From: Azolla pinnata
Lineage: Eukaryota > Streptophyta > Polypodiopsida > Salviniales > Salviniaceae
DNA length: 22,685 nt
Direction: 5' to 3'
Assembly: GCA_037176905.1 (NCBI GenBank)
Contig: JBBBWG010028866.1
Location: forward strand, 31,419 to 54,103
Shown: positions 11,048-21,600 of the stretch, piece by piece
Numbering within the stretch: position 1 is the stretch's first letter
Layout: each line of letters opens with the position of its first letter
Translations under genes and position numbers: made by a program
Notes under the pieces: model-generated
Database searches by the model: none
Told to the model about the DNA's origin: nothing
The model's input: the letters and a program-made list of their open reading frames with translations, nothing else

Positions 11048-11472
11048 AAGAAGAAGAGAAGAAGAGTTTGTGGTTTTGGTTTCACACAATGGATTAGAGA
11101 GCCCAGGAAAATCTGAACATGTTCTTAGAAATCTCCCGGAGAAACTTTGTTGTGAAGTCAAAGGAAGAGGCCAATCGATGAGTTCGATCCCGCAAATGGG
11201 GCAAATCTGGTAACAAAAAAAAGAGGGAAGGCTCGATGATTCTGATGTCGAACTCTACTGCAAAATTGAAGACTATTGATATTAAGAAGAAGAAGAAGAA
11301 CAATGGATTAGAGAGCCCAGGAAAATCTGAACATGTTCTCATCAATCTCCTGGAGAAACTCTGTTGTGAAAGTCAGAGGAAGAGGCCAATCGATGAGTTC
11401 GATCCCGCAGATGGCAATCTGGTAACAAAAAAAAATAAGAGGGAAGGCTCAATGATTCTGATGTCGAACTCT
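10995..11472. repeat. Tandem duplication, copies of 266 and 212 bp
   Basis: Copy A (10995-11260) and copy B (11261-11472) both begin caaaat(c/t)gaagactattg and end gatgtcgaactct. They share long identical blocks such as ggattagagagcccaggaaa and gaggccaatcgatgagttcg. The length difference comes mainly from the AAG expansion and about 27 bp after it, present only in copy A. Small indels of 1-3 bp separate the rest. Confidence 0.9.
11017..11066. repeat. AAG trinucleotide microsatellite
   Basis: About 15 near-perfect AAG/GAA units sit inside copy A of the duplication. The same place in copy B (about 11283-11300) has only about five to six units. It lies roughly 290-335 bp upstream of the four-RRM gene ATG. 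Confidence 0.9.
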
Positions 11473-13268
11473 GAAGAGATGATGCCATCGGGTCGATCGA
11501 TCCTGTGTATGCGGGAAGGAGCTGAAGAGGTCGCGAGTTCGATGCTTGGAGATTGTCGTAAACCGCATTTGGTAAAAAAAGCCGCCGGTTGTGTTATGGA
11601 TCATGATGATTCGAGGGTTTCTTGCATGCGTTTCGGAAGAACTTCAATGGATCGTGATGATTCGAGGGTTTGATGCAGAGGTCATGAGTCCGATAACCCC
11701 TCGGCAAGTAGAAGAAATGGAACATATGGGTTTCCATTGATCTTCCAAATGCGCTCCTTGACAACATGATACGATCGATCTCTTGGTGATTTTTCTAGCA
11801 TGTAGGAAACCAAGCTTTATGTGCATTTTTACAGCTCGAAGTGAGTTGCCAAGGGTTAGGTAAGACCTCTCTCGTGGTTAGCTGAGAGCTAATGGCTGGT
11901 GACAACAATTCATCCTAACAAGGCCAACAGACCAATGAACATCAGTCAAGACTCCATGAGTTCGATTGATTGATTAGCAACAATAGCATTAGGGAAAGAA
12001 AAATCTTTGTTTGCAAATGTTCAGTTTCAAGAGGACCATGCTCTCTATGCTGGATCACATGAAACTTTTGCAGATAGTTTTCTAGCAAGCACAGTATATA
12101 ACCAAGGCATATAATCCAATGTTTGAAAAGCTAAACATAGAAGAACCACCATTTCAACTAAATCATCATCGAGCCAATGAAGGAATGCGCAGGAAACATT
12201 TGTTGATTTCAAACATTATGATGTCCACTCCTCATGTGCAATCCTTGTTCACACAACCAAATCAGGCATTAAATTGGGGTCTTTGACTCATTATAACTAT
12301 TGATGACCATCACAGAAGCTCTTAATAAGTCGAAAAACTCCATGATTCTTTGGCTATGAGCTTTCTACCTCAACTGAATCATAAAAGCTTAAAACACATA
12401 CTGCATATCTGTTAAGACCATGCAACTGATCGATGCCCTCGATGGCATTATATTCCCATCATTTTTTTTCCAAGTAGCAGTGGTGAATGGACTTGAATCA
12501 CCCCATAACCATTACTTATTTATAGCCTAGTAACCAACCCAACATTTTTTCAGACCATCATCACGATTCACTAGAAAAGCTGTGTCAATTTCAAATTTGA
12601 TTCATCCTTGGTCGAAATTGGGGCGTACTAAGCAAACAAAAAAGAATGGAATAAAGAAGCAATGGGGTAACATAAAATGACACTGACACAGCCTCTGAAC
12701 TCTATTAAGCAAGACTCCCTCAACAGATTACAACATATCAAGAAATACTCAGTACATTGAAAACATCCTCCTAAATACTTGGTACATTTCAAATAATCCT
12801 CCTACATCGATCATGGAATACGAGGATCGTTTTCTTTTAAAGAAAAAAAAATTACTCCAAAAATCTTGATCTTTCCTGTTTCCTGTTCCTTTGTCATTTG
12901 CAAAGCCCATATCATTTTCTCAACCAAAATTTAGTTTTCCTCCTCATATACCCCAAAAAATAGAACCCTAAATCACCGGACCACAGCAGCTTGCAGCTCT
13001 GACCAAGCTCGCAAACACTTTCCAGTGAAGTACACGGCTTACTCATCGAAATGCCATTTCCCCTCCTCAGTAAAATATCAAGTCTAAAATCAAGAATGCA
13101 CCCTTCAAATAGACTTCAGTCACAAACATATACACCTAAAGAAAAAAAAGGATGAGGGAGAAAAGAGAAGACAAAAGAAAAGAACAAGAAAGAAAACGGA
13201 AACGAAAATAAGACTTGAGAGAACATCATTGAAATGACTTTTACTTGCGATGATTCGAAGATGGACTT
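11473..13268. other. Intergenic region between eIF4B (3' side) and the four-RRM gene (5' side)
   Basis: The right part, perhaps 12700-13268, should contain the eIF4B 3' untranslated region. The left part is distal upstream sequence of the four-RRM gene. A small direct repeat (atggatc(a/g)tgatgattcg) occurs at 11596 and 11646. An open frame on the plus strand (11236-11673) runs through duplication copy B but has no recognisable protein similarity. No gene is called. Confidence 0.5.
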
Positions 13269-15491
13269 TCACCATCGCCCACCCCTTCGCTCTTGAGGCA
13301 TGACTGAATGGCGTCCGTTACTGGAGTTTCGAGACCATACATCATTTGCCCCCCCATTTTCCTTCTTCTCAGCGCCGGACAACGTGAAATTCTCGAGCTT
13401 CTCTTGGGCTTGCCTAAGCTCGGCTTTCAACTCAGCTATGGCTTTTTCTGCATCCTCGTCCTCATCTTCATCATCATTCTCTTTCCCTTTCCTCTCACCT
13501 TCCTTCTCTTTGATTGCATCTTCTATTCTCTTTATTTCTTCTTTCAATTTGAGCTCTTCAGAGGTCCTAATAAAAAAATAACAAAAGCATTACCTCTTCA
13601 AGTTTGGTTATTGCACACATACATGTATCAAGAGTTGTCCTGAACTAAGTGACATTTTAAGCATCTGATTTCTAATTTAAACTGTATAACACTGAATGTG
13701 TGGCTTAATCGTCACGCTCCACCCAACATCTTCCTTCTGATTTTAATTTAGTAGTACCATGAACGTGTTCTAATGTACACCCAAAGTGCAAATTTCTTAG
13801 TTGACAAATTATCTTCAGTCATATGCAACAAAATTACCTAAAACAAAAAACAATCTAAATATAAAGAAACGGACCCAGAAAAAACAGTATCGTAGCAATA
13901 CAACAATAATTGGACACACCATGCAGGTGGAAAGAAAACGACAAGTTAGTACGACTAAAATTGTGTACTCAAACAGACCCAGAAGGCTGGGAGCAGAACT
14001 TTTAAGTACAAAGAGCTATATGGCGCAGAATTCCTTTATGAATGCAAACAGAGATGAAGACCCACGCAAATCCCTGAGGATACAAAAGATCGTCGAAACT
14101 AGAACAGTGTATTCTATCTGACAAAGAAGACAGGGGCCCAAATTAGAAAAGAAATGAACCAAAAGACTCCTTGACACAGATAAACGGCCCAAAAAATTAG
14201 CACACCTGTCGACAGATTTCAGGTCATCTGCATCGGCATCGAGATGCTTTTTCCAATTCACGCCTTTCTCCTCGAGAACCACTTCACGGGGCTTGGCTTC
14301 ACCAAAGGGGTTGATCTTGCGAGCGGGTTTCTGGACAGCTATGGTGGTATCATCGGAGCCAGGCTGAGTATCCTCAGGGGGGGCAGGCTCTTCCTTTCCC
14401 ACAGCAGCAACCGCAGTATCTGATGAGGGTTGCTGAGTGCGGGGCTGGAGGACGAGCCGAGGCCTCTCCCTTTCCCTATCGCCAGAGGAAGAGAGAGGAC
14501 GAGAGGCATCTCGATCTCGGCTCTTCACCCACTTATCGGCATCTGCTCCATCGCGGTCGCGGGGGAGTCCGAAATCCTTGTCTCGGCCGCTGCTGCTGAA
14601 CGAATCGTAGTAGCTAGGGGCCATGGAAGGGGAAGAAGAAGAGGATCTCTTGGCAGAGGCCCAGTTCTCGACCTCGTCGACTGCAGATTTCGGGTACGCG
14701 GAGGACGAGGAATCGGTGCCGTTCCGGGCCGAGAAATCGTACTTCGAAGAAGAGCGGCGATGATCCGAGGAGGAAGATGAGGAGCTGCTGGGAGGCAGGA
14801 ACTTCTTGGAGGAGCCCCAATGGCTATCCTCGTCGGCTTTCGAGGAAGGGAAGTCGTTCATACGCCTCCTGCCATGGCTGGAATCATCATCGTAGCGGCC
14901 TCCTCCTCCTCCTCCTCCTCCTCCTCCTCCGGAAGGCACAAACTTCTTAGATGCTCCCCAGTCCTCTGCGTTATCTGCCCTAGAAGGCTCATCCGCAGCA
15001 GAATCCCTGCCGAATCCGCTCTCCCTGCCGAATCCTCCGCCTCCTTCCCTGTCGGAAGACCTCCTCCCGCCTCCATCTCTGTCCCTGTCCCCGCCGCCCC
15101 CTCTGTAGCCTCCATAGTCTCGGAACCCGCCTCCGAGGCCGCCCGCGGGGAGCTCCTCCCCGGATCTGTCCCTCGGCCCCGTGGGAAGCATCACCATGTC
15201 CTCGTAGGTCAGGCCCTTGGACTCGCTCAGGGACGCGGGCTTCGCCGCCACGAACTTGGCCAAGGGCACGGGCTGCGCCTTCTTCTTCTTGGAGACCTTG
15301 GTGCTCGCGGCCTCCACGAGGGAAGGGAAGGCGGAGTCGTCCATGATCGCGGAGGAGGAGGAGGAGGAGGGCAGGGGAGGAGGGGGAGGAGGGGGAGGAG
15401 CGGCCATGGCGACCTCCTCCGACGACGACGATTCCGCGAGCTCTGCATCGGCGGCCCAGGCGCCGGCTGCGCCCCACGACTTCTTCGCCAT
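13269..15491 (-). CDS. eIF4B: Eukaryotic translation initiation factor 4B, plant type
   Basis: Exons 15491-14206 and 13566-13269 join across a 639-bp intron (GACAG|GTGTG donor, TTATTAG acceptor), giving 527 residues, the usual size for plant eIF4B. Plant eIF4B hallmarks in order are the N-terminus MAKKSWGAAGAWA, DSAFPSLVEAA (52-62), SKGLTYEDMVMLPTGPRDRS (91-110), an Arg/Gly/Asp-rich centre (122-165), RPRLVLQPRTQ (343-353), KINPFGEAKPREVVLEEKG (392-410) and a charged helical C-terminal segment. Four related Trp motifs (WGASKKFVP at 178, WGSSKKFLPP at 225, WASAKR at 277, WVKSR at 321) recur about every 44-52 residues. As in other plant eIF4Bs no RRM is apparent. The protein stimulates the eIF4A helicase and binds RNA in the cytoplasm. 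The ATG at 15491 is chosen because MAK...GAWA is the conserved start; the frame is open further upstream but lacks another ATG. Confidence 0.95.
13567..14205 (-). other. Intron of eIF4B
   Basis: The 639-bp intron splits codon Arg429 (AG|G). Joining gives ...LKSVDR-TSEELKLKEEIK, matching the family, where a DRP.(T/S).EE-KEEI segment lies at this place. It is AT-rich and contains no recognised element. Confidence 0.88.
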
Positions 15492-15711
15492 AGCTCGACC
15501 TCTCGACCTTCTTCTTCCTCCTTCTTCCTTCTTCCTTCTTCCTTCTTCCTTCTTCCTTCTTCTGCTGCAGGAATCTCCCTTCTGCAGAAAGCTCCTTCGT
15601 CGTCTCTGTCTTTTGCTCTGTTTCTTCTGCAAAGAAAGGAAACCACCACCGCTAGGTCTAGCTAATTCTGATAATATCAGAATAAATAAATAAGTAAATA
15701 AATAAAAACAT
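15492..15711 (-). promoter_or_regulatory. 5' leader and proximal promoter of eIF4B
   Basis: On the sense strand no ATG occurs between 15708 and the start codon, so a leader of up to about 215 nt would have no upstream AUG. Six perfect AAGAAGG units lie 29-70 nt before the ATG. Further out are a palindrome (15665-15683) and an AT-rich TTATTTATTT stretch (15684-15707) that could act as a TATA-like region. The transcription start is not determined. Confidence 0.5.
15520..15561 (-). repeat. Six perfect 7-bp AAGAAGG units in the eIF4B leader
   Basis: The plus strand reads CCTTCTT six times without error, which is AAGAAGG in the mRNA sense. The purine run continues imperfectly to about 15508, close to the start codon. 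Such a leader would be largely unstructured. Confidence 0.92.
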
Positions 15712-15793
15712 GGGGGGAAAAAAAAAAGCATTAAATAAATCAAGCGAGAATTACACAACAAACAAACAAAAAAAAAACAAAGCCTCACAAAAT

Positions 15794-15954
15794 CGTAAAT
15801 TACAGATTAACGCCCTAAATTACAGATTAACGCCCTAAATTACAGATTAACGCCCTAAATTACAGTTTAACGCCCTAAATTACAGATTAACGCCCTAAAT
15901 TACAGATTAACGCCCTAAATTACAGATTAACGCCCTAAATTACAGATTAACGCC
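15794..15954. repeat. 20-bp minisatellite, eight copies, seven units with a plant telomere heptamer
   Basis: The unit cgccctaaattacagattaa repeats with an exact 20-bp period. The tacagattaa half starts at 15801, 15821, 15841, 15861, 15881, 15901, 15921 and 15941. The only internal change is one A-to-T (position 15866) in the fourth copy; the first copy has a truncated left half. On the eIF4B sense strand each full unit contains TTTAGGG. The array is 303-463 bp upstream of the eIF4B ATG. Confidence 0.97.
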
Positions 15955-16310
15955 TGACCTTAGCTTCCCAGTAATGATTAACACCCGATTAATCCCGCCG
16001 GTTTGATTCCGTTCCTCATCGCTTCCCCGCCCCGGCCGATCTTGATCGGTTCGCGTCCGGCATTCGCTTTAGCAGAGGCCGGGCAATCTTCTAGAATCTA
16101 ATCGAGCGATCGGCGCGCTGATCCATCGGTTCCGTCGATGTTCAGCACTTAATCAGATTTAGTCGCACGTTAATTTTTAAAACCAGGCGTCGAATTGTAG
16201 TCTCCGGTTCTGTGTTTGGCGTCTTCTGGTCGTTTTTCCCATAAATAAATGAAACAAATCCCTCGCATTGCTTTTTGCTTTTTGCGTTCTGCTTTTCTTG
16301 CGTTCTACGC

Positions 16311-16338
16311 TAACCCTAACCCTAACCCTAACCCTAAA
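16311..16338. repeat. Telomere-like tract 1 (CCCTAA units)
   Basis: Four contiguous CCCTAA hexamers, ending in an extra A, are followed by atccaccttgcattct. This is the variant of the flank that also follows the other three tracts. Confidence 0.92.
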
Positions 16339-16898
16339 TCCACCTTGCATTCTCCCCCACCGCCCCTTTTTTCCCCGTAAGTGTGTATTTGTATTTAAAA
16401 CAGCTTGACGTGACTGTACGAGACAGAACAAAACAAAAAACGATCGCCCTTGCTGTCGAAATTGCTTTAGAAAGTAGCACAATGTGGCAAGGGCAACCCC
16501 CTTCTCGAGTGCTGCTGCAACACAAAATGGCGAGAAATCCAGCTCGTCTAGGGACAAGAGTGTTCCCACACAACATAACTGTGAACAATTTGTCATATTA
16601 ACTCTCCTCTTACCCTACGAGACTACGTATATGTTTGGATGAGCCAAAGAACGTCCGACAAATAAGAAATCGTTCTACCACACACCTTGAGTACCTTGGA
16701 TGATCAAACGGAACCCTAGGTGTTGGGGCTGATAAAATTCTATCACCCTCAATATGAACCCATTGAAAAGGTCACAAAACCTTCAAAGTTAATGACCTCC
16801 CCAGTTGTGATATAACTATCCATGTACCTTTCGCAACACGACAAGCCTCTTCTTCTTTCTCTTTGCTTTTGTGCTTCCGCCTATGCTTTTACCATGAC

Positions 16899-16945
16899 CC
16901 CTAAACCCTAAACCCTAAGCCCTAAGCCCTAACCCTAACCCTAAA
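16899..16945. repeat. Telomere-like tract 2 (CCCTAAA, CCCTAAG and CCCTAA units)
   Basis: The order is two CCCTAAA, two CCCTAAG, two CCCTAA and one CCCTAAA, then atccatcttgcattct. It is preceded by ttgtgcttccgcctatgctt, which resembles the sequence before tract 4. Confidence 0.92.
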
Positions 16946-17020
16946 TCCATCTTGCATTCTGGAAATCCCCTAATCCTGACCCTCCTCTTACTTGCCTCTC
17001 AAACACAAACCTTTGGAAAT

Positions 17021-17037
17021 CCTAACCCTAACCCTAA
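17021..17037. repeat. Telomere-like tract 3 (short)
   Basis: The tract reads CCTAA, CCCTAA, CCCTAA plus A, and is followed by the same atccatcttgcattctg flank as tract 2. Upstream is tgcctctcaaac, which recurs after tract 4 (about 17191). Confidence 0.9.
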
Positions 17038-17122
17038 ATCCATCTTGCATTCTGCATCCTCCTCCTCCTACTACTATTACTACCTACTTCTTGTGTTTCC
17101 ACCTCTGCTTCTACCCGAACTT

Positions 17123-17149
17123 CTAAACCCTAAACCCTAACCCTAACCT
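17123..17149. repeat. Telomere-like tract 4
   Basis: The tract reads CTAAA, CCCTAAA, CCCTAA, CCCTAA with a decayed end (CCTGAA), followed by tccatcttgcattttgg. It is preceded by ttgtgtttccacctctgctt, close to the sequence before tract 2. Confidence 0.9.
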
Positions 17150-18560
17150 GAATCCATCTTGCATTTTGGCTCCTCTAGAGCTTTTGTGAGTTGCCTCTCA
17201 AACTCAGTGGCTCGAATTTTGTCCACTTATTTTGCTTTGCCGTGTGCTTTCTTCGCTTTTTCCTCTAGCCCTCTCACGTCCACAATTAGCCTCATAATTC
17301 GCCTTTACTAAAACAACACCTGAAGCTGGACAAAATTATAGATCTAAAAATTCCACGCGATTTAAATCACAATTTCTTATAAGTAAAGCCAACCCAATCA
17401 ACCGTAGATTTCAGTAGAGAATACATTCCTGCATCTGTATTTGAGCATAAAAGTATTGTTCGAGAATGAAAAAAGACTCTAAAGTGAATAAACCATTCAT
17501 TTTTTTAAAGTAAAACGTATGATCAATTTAAAATCAATAAATTCAAATTATCGTTCACATATTCGCGTCTGATATTTTCGGCGAATGCGGATATTACACA
17601 AACTATGCCATCAACCATCCCTATCAGGACTTGCAAATTAGATCAAGTAGCTATTATGGAAACTACTCGATCATGACCATGTAATTCTTCATAGGCCTTC
17701 TTCGCATACGATTTCGATCTATGTTCTTTGTAATGATCTCTCTCTCTTTTCTTTTGTTATAGCTTCTTCTTATATTCCTTCTGCAAGTAGGTATGCCTTC
17801 CCTTTCTTCTTTTGGAGATGGCATCAAAGCATCAAGCTTCTCTTCGAGAAGAGAAGCGTCGACACAAAGAGTGCTTGCGAAACAAAAACTCTGTTGGCGA
17901 CAAAATCTGCCACCTGCATCTAGCCTCTAGAAATCGGATGCCTCCTTCCACGTAGCACAGGGCGTGACATGCTAAAATCTAAAGCTTTACGCAGCTTGCA
18001 ATGTCATGACAATTAACATTCGGCAATTTGCGATGTTATATTGTAACTCACAGCTCTATTTGTATACTACGAGTCTCATTGCATACGTTCGAACACATCC
18101 TCGTGTATGTGCAAATCTATCTTTGTATGCATGCTTGTGCAAAATAATAAGCAAATCGCCTGCAAAGGAGCTCGAGGAATTCGAGCTTGCATTTTGACGT
18201 GTATATGCTTACTAGCAAGATCAAGCTTTGTCACCATGCAATCAAATCAAACTAACACGATATGTCTTCGTTCCTTCGAAGCTATCGATCTACGCATGGC
18301 CCCAGCTCGTCATCCCATCCACCAAAGCACACACATACTCATTTATCATTCGTCCACCGACAAATACATGCAAGCATCCGATCATCATCATCATCGAATC
18401 AAGCTCCTCAAATCCCCAACTCTGCAACAGGTATGTTTGTTCAAATTACCTCTAAACTGAAGAATCATGATAATACAAATACCAGAAACAAAGAGTTGTT
18501 TTTCGAGGCAAAAAACTAGGTGTGAATAGACTTTAAGTTGGAGGCCTAGAAGTCCTCTCG

Positions 18561-18641
18561 CTGTTTCTGCTGCTTCATCGTCGCCATCTCTCCGCTCCTC
18601 TGTCTCTCTCTCTTCTTTCGAGCTCTGCCATCTCTGCTTCC
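18561..18641 (+). promoter_or_regulatory. Pyrimidine-rich leader of eIF4A
   Basis: Just before the ATG the sequence is dominated by C and T (ctctgtctctctctcttctt), typical of the leaders of plant translation genes and Y-patch core promoters. No TATA box is evident upstream. Confidence 0.5.
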
Positions 18642-21600
18642 ATGGCGTCTGCCTCGGATAGCTACGACCCTCGAAGCTTCGATGCCAAAATGGAACAAGC
18701 GTAAGTGCTCTTTTCACACACGCTTTCTCTCTCACATTCGTCTGCTCTTTGTACGTCTAGCTCGTTTTGAACGGCAGCTGAGGTTTTTCTTCTGTGTTAT
18801 CAATTGCTCCCTCGCCCCCCACCCCCTTTTCTTTTGGTTAAGTGATAAAGGACAGTCTTTTTCCGCCCTATGTTACGGCTTGTCAAGTAGAATGCTCTAG
18901 GCTGGTAGTTTTTTTTTTCTTTCTGCTTCTGAACCCTCCGTGTGGGTTGCGGTAGAATATTTCGCCATAGCTTGAAAGTAGGAAATTTCTTCATTTTCAG
19001 GGTTATCCTTTGTGTAATCTCTCATTAATTTTTAACCTTGCCATCCTAGTTTTTTTTGTTTGTTTGTCCGGCTATAAAATAAAAGCTTTGGGGTATCAGT
19101 GTTTTGTCGGTGCATTCGTAAAGCTAAACATCTAATTTCAGGTTTTCTGGCAGGGACAAACCTCACGAAGGTTTTCCGACTGCTGTGATGAAGCACAATT
19201 GTTTTTTTTTTGTGGCATGTTATGGTTTCCTTTGTTCATTTCAAAAGCCTACCTTTTGTGCAATATCTTTTGACATGAATCAATCATCTCATACATCTCA
19301 ATTAGGACATTTAGGTTGGATGTTTCTAAACAAATGGCTGAAAAGTTCTAATCCTTGAGTTATTGACTGAAATCTTGTTACCGAGATTTTCTGTAAGATT
19401 TGTTGAAATTAAGAAGGAAAACCAATAATGAATCAGTCTGGAAATTAAACCCCACCCTCGACAATTAGACTATTCTGAAGGTTTTTCTTATCCAGATGGG
19501 CTTGTTTAACCTCTCTTGAACAGTTCCTAGAAAGAGTACACTATATATGCAATCATAGGTCTCTAACTATATACTCACATACATACATACATATATATAC
19601 CGGTTTCCACAGTCTCACAGGAGACGGAGACGAGGTGAGCTCAACATGGAACGAGGTCTGTGAGAGTTTTGACGAGATGGGTCTTCACGAGAACCTCCTC
19701 AGAGGCATCTATGCTTATGGTAAAATTACATTTTTCTCACCCAGATATCAATCTGCAATTTTTCAAATGGGGGTGATCACGATTGATCATGGGATAGGTT
19801 TTTTTGTTGCTTTCCCTAATATTATGGTGTGTTGATGGTGTGGGTTGACTCAGATTAGAAAGAGAGTAAGAATTGACTGCACATTTTAAGATTAAAGGAA
19901 ACCTAGGGAAAACCTATTCTCATGATCAGTGTGGTTATGTTCGTAACAGTCTTGATCTCGCATGATTAAGAAAATCTGATTTCGTACAAAATCAAACAAC
20001 TTTTGCTACTTTAGGATTTGAAAAGCCATCTGCGATCCAACAGAGGGGTATTGTACCCTTTGCCAAGGGTTATGATGTTATCCAACAAGCGCAATCTGGT
20101 ACGGGAAAAACAGCGACATTTTGCTCCGGGATCCTTCAACAATTGGATTATAATCTGTTAGACTGCCAAGCACTTGTATTGGCACCCACCCGGGAACTTG
20201 CACAGCAGATCGAGAAGGTTATGAGAGCGCTGGGGGACTATTTGCAAGTAAAAGTACATGCATGTGTGGGTGGAACCAGTGTTCGAGAAGATATCCGGAT
20301 CCTTCAAGGTGGAGTCCATGTAGTTGTTGGGACTCCAGGTCGAGTATATGACATGCTTCGCCGTGGCTCCCTACGATCTGACCACATCAAAATATTTGTC
20401 CTCGACGAAGCTGATGAGATGCTCTCACGGGGTTTCAAGGACCAGGTGAGGATTTAAGGGATAATCTTTGTGAAATTATTACTCTCTCAACTATGACCTA
20501 GTGCATTTGAGTGTCTGTTGATTCTACCTTCCCCCTGAAAACTGACTTACTTCGATCCCTGAACCTTAAAACTTGAATTTAGTCCCTAAAATCGATGGTT
20601 ACATTAAGAAAAGGTTAGAAAAAAACCTAGCATTGAACTTAATTCCAAAACCCCCAAACCAAAGGGTATGATGTTATGACATGTGCTTAACTCTTTAACA
20701 ATGACCGCAGTCCTCAATGGCTAGTTAATGATGGGTATTCCGAAGTTGGTTGATTCTAATCCCTGCTGAAACACTAACTTTAGTCTGTTCCCCGAACATT
20801 AAAACACTAAAATCTAAAATCTATAACTCATTGAAACTAGAAGCACAAAACTATAGATATGAACCCTGGTCTGGAAACCCAACCCAAAATGTGATGCTAT
20901 GACATGTGTTTAATGATCATTTTGATCCTCAATAGCCAGTTACCACACATTTCACTGTTGGTTGATAAAACTCTAATTTTGGGATTGGACTAAAATCAGC
21001 TTTACACTTTGCCCCAAAACCCCAACCCTAAAGTGTGACGCGTATGGCATTAGTCGTCAATGGCAGTTAATGATGGGTATTTGAATATCGATTGATTCGA
21101 ACTAACACAGTAAACATTAGTCTAGGCCCTGAACCTTCAGGCACTAAACCCAAAAAGTGGAACAAGGCTAATGGGATTTTGTTTTTTTCTGGGGGATGCA
21201 GATCTACGACATCTTCCAGCTTCTCCCACAGAAGCTACAAGTGGGTGTGTTCTCGGCAACGATGCCCCCTGAGGCGCTTGAGATCACTCGGAAGTTCATG
21301 AACAAGCCGGTGAGAATACTGGTGAAGAGAGACGAGCTCACGTTGGAGGGCATAAAGCAGTTCTATGTGAATGTGGATAGGGAGGAGTGGAAGCTCGACA
21401 CCCTGTGTGATCTCTACGAGACTCTAGCGATCACACAGAGTGTCATCTTCGTGAACACCAGGCGGAAAGTCGATTGGCTCACTGAGCAAATGCGTGCCAA
21501 AGATCACACCGTTTCTGCAACTCATGGAGATATGGACCAAAACACACGTGATATCATCATGCGCGAGTTCCGATCAGGATCATCAAGGGTGCTCATCACT

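Larger units (their letters stand above)
15955..18560. promoter_or_regulatory. Shared upstream region between divergent eIF4B and eIF4A
   Basis: The whole head-to-head intergenic region runs from 15492 to 18641. This central part contains the four telomere-like tracts (16311-17149) and otherwise ordinary AT-rich DNA (17200-18560) with no gene I can support. Several open frames of 60-117 codons at 18006-18520 have no recognisable product. Whether the region is one bidirectional promoter or two separate ones cannot be read from sequence alone. Confidence 0.5.

Noticed and set aside
11236..11673. 145-codon plus-strand frame with a bipartite-NLS-like segment
   Set aside because: It runs through a recent duplication whose other copy is frameshifted, has no family resemblance, and lies in the flank of another gene.
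12515..12534. TATAAATA box on the minus strand
   Set aside because: It is about 1.8 kb from the next minus-strand start codon and has no leader-like sequence after it; likely chance in AT-rich DNA.
14820..15665. 281-codon open frame on the plus strand opposite eIF4B exon 1
   Set aside because: It is Ser/Arg/Gly low complexity produced by the GC-rich repeats of the eIF4B coding strand. The minus-strand reading has clear eIF4B motifs.
15492..15788. N-terminal extension of eIF4B upstream of 15491
   Set aside because: The frame is open but starts with GTG, and the conserved plant eIF4B start (MAKKSWGAAGAWA) is at 15491.
18006..18520. Several open frames of 60-117 codons upstream of eIF4A
   Set aside because: They overlap each other in different frames, have no recognisable domains and lack splice-supported extensions; most likely chance.
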